Source of the DNA: Gnetum montanum
Taxonomy: Eukaryota > Streptophyta > Gnetopsida > Gnetales > Gnetaceae
Assembly (NCBI GenBank): GCA_015680685.1
Contig: MNCI01027447.1
Coordinates: 79,863-143,862, forward strand
Reading direction: 5' to 3'
Length of the DNA stretch: 64,000 nucleotides
The first letter of the stretch is position 1. Every line of letters begins with the position of its first letter. The notes beneath the pieces were generated by a model. The model worked only from the letters and a program-made list of their open reading frames with translations. It was not told where the DNA came from and did no database searches. Position numbers and translations under genes: made by a program. Positions 61,001 through 64,000 of this stretch are shown here, in pieces.

Positions 61001-61990
61001 GTATTATTTCTTCATTATCCCCTAGCATGGCTGCAATATTTGTTTTATAAATATAAAGTCCATATGATGTTTTTAGGCTTTTCAATTAGTAAATAAATAT
61101 TGTGTTTGAATTTCTCTTTAAAATTATTAGTTCACTTCTCATATCCTAGCACTTATATAAACTCTTGCTCATCATTATAACCTATCTTCACCATTTATGA
61201 ACAACCCATCATCAATTCAACATTTTTATACTATTATAAAGTCTTTATATCACTAACATCTATTTATCATCATTCAACATCCATTTAAAGTCAAAAATTA
61301 CTAGAATTAAGGTGCTTCTATAACTTCTTTTCATTCGGCGAAATTTGAACACTCAGATTTGGGGATTTTTTTTAAGGAATATTTTTTATATCAAATGAAC
61401 TCCAATTGCTTTGAAAGTTTGCAAGGAGATGGATATTTCCTTGGGATTTTCAATGAGCCTAAGATTAACTCAAAACTCATTTATCTGATGAAATTATAAC
61501 TCTCCACTACCTCACCATGAGTTGCCTCAACTAGTGTCCCACTAGCACTAAAAAAGTTAGAATTTCTTTTACTCTTTATAGCTATAGCCTGACTAGCCCC
61601 CAAGTCATGCTAAGAAAGTTAGCTAAATTTTGCAATTTTCTCTACTTGTGATGCACTAGCACTACACTAGTGCCTAGGCTACAATCTCATTATCATTCAC
61701 ATTGCACTAGTGCTAAGGTCATGGTCCCATCTAGCATTTAACTTGCTCCTAACTCATGCCCCAAGTCATAGCACTTTTGGATTTTTAACTTTTTTATGAA
61801 GGAAACTCTATTGCCACTTGTGGCTAGGTTACACTCTAGTTGTAGAAATTTTCATCCATAGAAATTGAAATTTTAACATTCATTGCAACTAGTAAAACCC
61901 TAGTGCTTTACTCTCATCCATCATCATGAGCTCTTGGAAGTTGTAGTCAAATCATGATCTCACAAATTGATAAATTTCACCAATTTTAAT
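55081..61990. other. Unclassified decayed DNA
   Basis: No ORF over 60 codons, tRNA, rRNA or LTR pair could be supported. From 55480 to 56470 isolated plus-strand phrases look like old coding sequence but match nothing I recognise. From 57000 to 60800 the sequence is A/C-rich with frequent ATCATA and ACATAT words. From 61510 to 61770 words such as GCACTAG and CACTAGTG recur without a fixed period. Confidence 0.5.
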
Positions 61991-62000
61991 TATTAACTTA

Positions 62001-62979
62001 TGATGAGACATGATATCGCATGGGCCACGATATCGCGTACGCAATATCGTGACAGCCGCGATATCGCATCCCATGCGATATCGCGTACACGAGATCGCAA
62101 TCTGCTGCCAAATCTATAAATAAGAGGTGGCACTCCCCTTATTTCCAAATCTAGGCTTAAAGTAGGGAAACTCTAGTAGTTTGATCACTCCAGAGATAGA
62201 ATATTTTCCATGTGCCCGCAGTAGGAGTTCCCAAGTGAACGGATCTTTATTCGAGCAACTTTGTACCTGAACGCAAGTTATGTACGGCAATAAAGACGAG
62301 CTTTGTGGATAAACCTTGCAGTGCATGGAATAGGATTTATTACTTGTTATTTATTACATGCTATTTATTACCTGCATTAGCGCGGCATGAGTATGACTTG
62401 ATTATGAGCATTGACGAATGTGTACGGCTAATCAAGGAATCGGCTACTCATCGCAATTAGTCTCTCTCACCCTCAACTCCTAGAATGCGGGATGAGTACG
62501 ACTTGATTACGAGCATCTACAGGTGTGTACAGCTAGTCAAGGAATCGGCTGCTCATCACGTTTAGGCTAGTTAAGTGCCTCAGTATGACCACTTCGAGCA
62601 CGTGTGTTATGTGTGGTGATCCCAGTAACAATTAGCGTTTGGTAGCCACAGTTGCATAGTTCAGGGTGTGTACGGTAAGTGGGAATGGATGCTAACGCTA
62701 GTTAATTTAGACTTAGATCCTTAGTTAGAGTTAGTTAGTTCTCTCAATCCTTCACCCTTTAGCATAGGAGAAAAACCAGAAAAGACTATAAAAATCATAT
62801 ACCTCAAACTTACTTAACCATACACCGTGACAACAACAAGTAAGTCTGGGAAGGCAACGAATGATTAACCCCAAGTGTTCCATGGGGCATTTAGACATTT
62901 AGTCTACGGAGTTCAACCAGATCGCGCATGCTATGCTCGTTTCATATGGTTGAGTGTAGGGGTACCTCGCCACTCATCA
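62001..62979 (+). repeat. E2 5' LTR (979 bp)
   Basis: TGATGAGACA to CACTCATCA. Aligns with 3993-5014 reversed. Confidence 0.9.
62012..62122 (+). promoter_or_regulatory. E2 U3 promoter: GATATCGC array and TATA box
   Basis: GATATCGC occurs exactly at 62012, 62029, 62060 and 62077, with near copies at about 62043 and 62091, followed by TATAAATA (62115-62122). It is an amplified version of the E1 palindrome. Confidence 0.6.
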
Positions 62980-62980
62980 T

Positions 62981-62998
62981 TGGCACCGTTGCCAGGGA
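62981..62998 (+). other. E2 primer binding site, tRNA-Asp type
   Basis: TGGCACCGTTGCCAGGGA, two differences from the E1 site, both G/C to A. Confidence 0.8.
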
Positions 62999-63119
62999 CT
63001 AAGTGTTTATGCCCCAAATAGAACATAAGGGATATCACTCACATTATTGTGAGCCTTAACGAACCTTCAGGTTAATCAACAGAAAAATTATATACGGTAA
63101 ATTTAGCACACCGATAAAA

Positions 63120-64000
63120 ATGCTTTCTTCTCATAAGAGAAACTCACCACCTAAGGATCATACACGAGACAGTCGGTAACATAAAACACATAACCAAAAT
63201 CAGCCAAGTCCTAAACAATATAAAATGACATATACTCATCCCGATGAGTATATCCCACACTTTACTTTTATTCTCCATCAGGATGAACAGCTGCGGTGGA
63301 GAGATTTGCAAGGTAACATCGTGTTACCCCCAAATTGAGCAATCTCTCGCATGCTTTTCCATGCCTTGGCATAGATTGGCATGCAAGAACATTTCATGGA
63401 ATATGTTGCGGAAGATTTTGATATGAGGGATTATTTTCCCACAAATGCCCAACGTATGAGAGACTTAAGGTAAGAGAGTCAACATGCACTGTTGAAGGGC
63501 AAGGTCCCGCATGTCCTTAGCGAAATAGGAGATGAAGAACCCCTTATCACGGGTTCTTTAACAAATGACGTTCCCCCTCCTAACAATGGTGAGGAGGCTA
63601 GGTATCAGAACCTACGATCAACAATACATATCCCTGGTTCTAATGCTTGCGAACACCAACTTTTCACAGAGGGAACAACCACTTATGCTAAGGATGAGCA
63701 CTTAGATCGTCACCACGATCGGGGCCGTAGCAACCGAAGAGAAGGCAAGAAACATCATCATGGCGATGATTTCCCTTCTTCTTCCCCTTCTTCACATCAC
63801 TCACCCTCTCCTTCCACATCTGGGCACAGCCACCATGAACATAAAGGTGAGGATAAAAGTAAGAAAGACGAAAGACCTCGACGAGAAAGTCAAGAGAGAG
63901 GACAAGGGCAAGGACGTAGGGAGAGTAGGGAACAACGTAGACATCACAAGAATCATGAAAGAGATGATCATGACGAGCCCCTACTCATAACCTGAAGTAT
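63120..64000 (+). pseudogene. E2 gag N-terminal part, runs off the window
   Basis: ATG 63120 begins MLSSHKRNSPPKDHT, aligned with E1. YTHPDEYIPHFTFILHQDEQ and LRWRDLQGNIVLPPN follow. In-frame stops then interrupt it: TGA where E1 has an Arg codon, TAG, and TAA at about 63472. From about 63480 to the window end one frame stays open and shows GDEEPLITGS, GSNACEHQLF and the His/Ser/Arg-rich region. The capsid domain lies beyond the window. Confidence 0.8.

Larger units (their letters stand above)
62001..64000 (+). mobile_element. E2: 5' end of an E1-family element, truncated by window end
   Basis: 5' LTR 62001-62979, PBS 62981-62998, gag from 63120. It is the same family as E1 in the opposite orientation, 57 kb away. 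It differs by an expanded U3 array and by stops in the first 120 codons of gag. Whether it carries pol cannot be seen. Confidence 0.9.

Noticed and set aside
61510-61770. Cluster of CACTAG/CTAGTG words resembling the D tandem core
   Set aside because: No constant spacing and no extended similarity; treated as chance or very old repeat.

Overview
The window looks like intergenic DNA from a plant with a very large genome. A gymnosperm is my best guess, but nothing here proves the species. I see no intact host gene. Almost everything is LTR retrotransposon, mostly old, frameshifted and full of stops, and stacked by repeated insertion. Two single-N positions (9651 and 33634) mark assembly gaps or ambiguous bases.

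Layout from left to right. (1) 1-5014, minus strand: a young Athila-like Ty3/gypsy element, called E1 here. It has a 1022-bp 5' LTR, a PBS matching the 3' end of tRNA-Asp, and an uninterrupted 1114-codon gag-protease ORF. RT, RNase H and integrase are missing, and the ORF ends in what appears to be the last codons of pol. Its 3' LTR lies left of the window. E1 sits in the broken gag of another Athila-like copy, F (5015 to about 6640). (2) About 6650-8525 and 28564 to about 29200, minus strand: one Ty1/copia relic (E) split by element D. (3) 8526-28563, minus strand: D, a giant (20 kb) Tat/Ogre-lineage Ty3/gypsy element. Its order is LTR, gag, PR, then an 8.6-kb interval, then RT, RNase H, a second RNase H, integrase, LTR. 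The interval holds a plus-strand gene-like unit with GT-AG introns (G), a degenerate ~186-bp tandem array and a 33-bp tandem array. (4) About 29480-33718 and 53470-53717, plus strand: the 3' half and 3' LTR of an Athila-like element, C. (5) 33719-53464, plus strand: A, a complete but decayed Athila-like element with a perfect 5-bp target duplication (AACTT), inserted in the LTR of C. (6) 46448-53169, minus strand: B, a gag-only derivative inserted in the 3' LTR of A, with target duplication GAAGT/AAAAT. (7) About 53880-55080: a LINE relic. (8) 55.1-62.0 kb: decayed sequence that I cannot classify. (9) 62001-64000, plus strand: the 5' LTR and gag start of E2, from the same family as E1 but in the opposite orientation.

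How the parts relate: A and C carry a third ORF after integrase, each preceded by an internal TATA plus palindromic-octamer module that resembles the U3 promoter of that element's own LTR. E1 and B keep LTR, PBS, gag and the post-pol leader but lack pol, as expected for non-autonomous partners mobilised by relatives such as A. The many TAG/TGA codons at conserved Gln, Trp and Arg positions, and G-to-A losses at catalytic residues, fit long-term cytosine methylation and deamination.

All homology statements come from reading the translations and comparing copies within the window. No database search was run.
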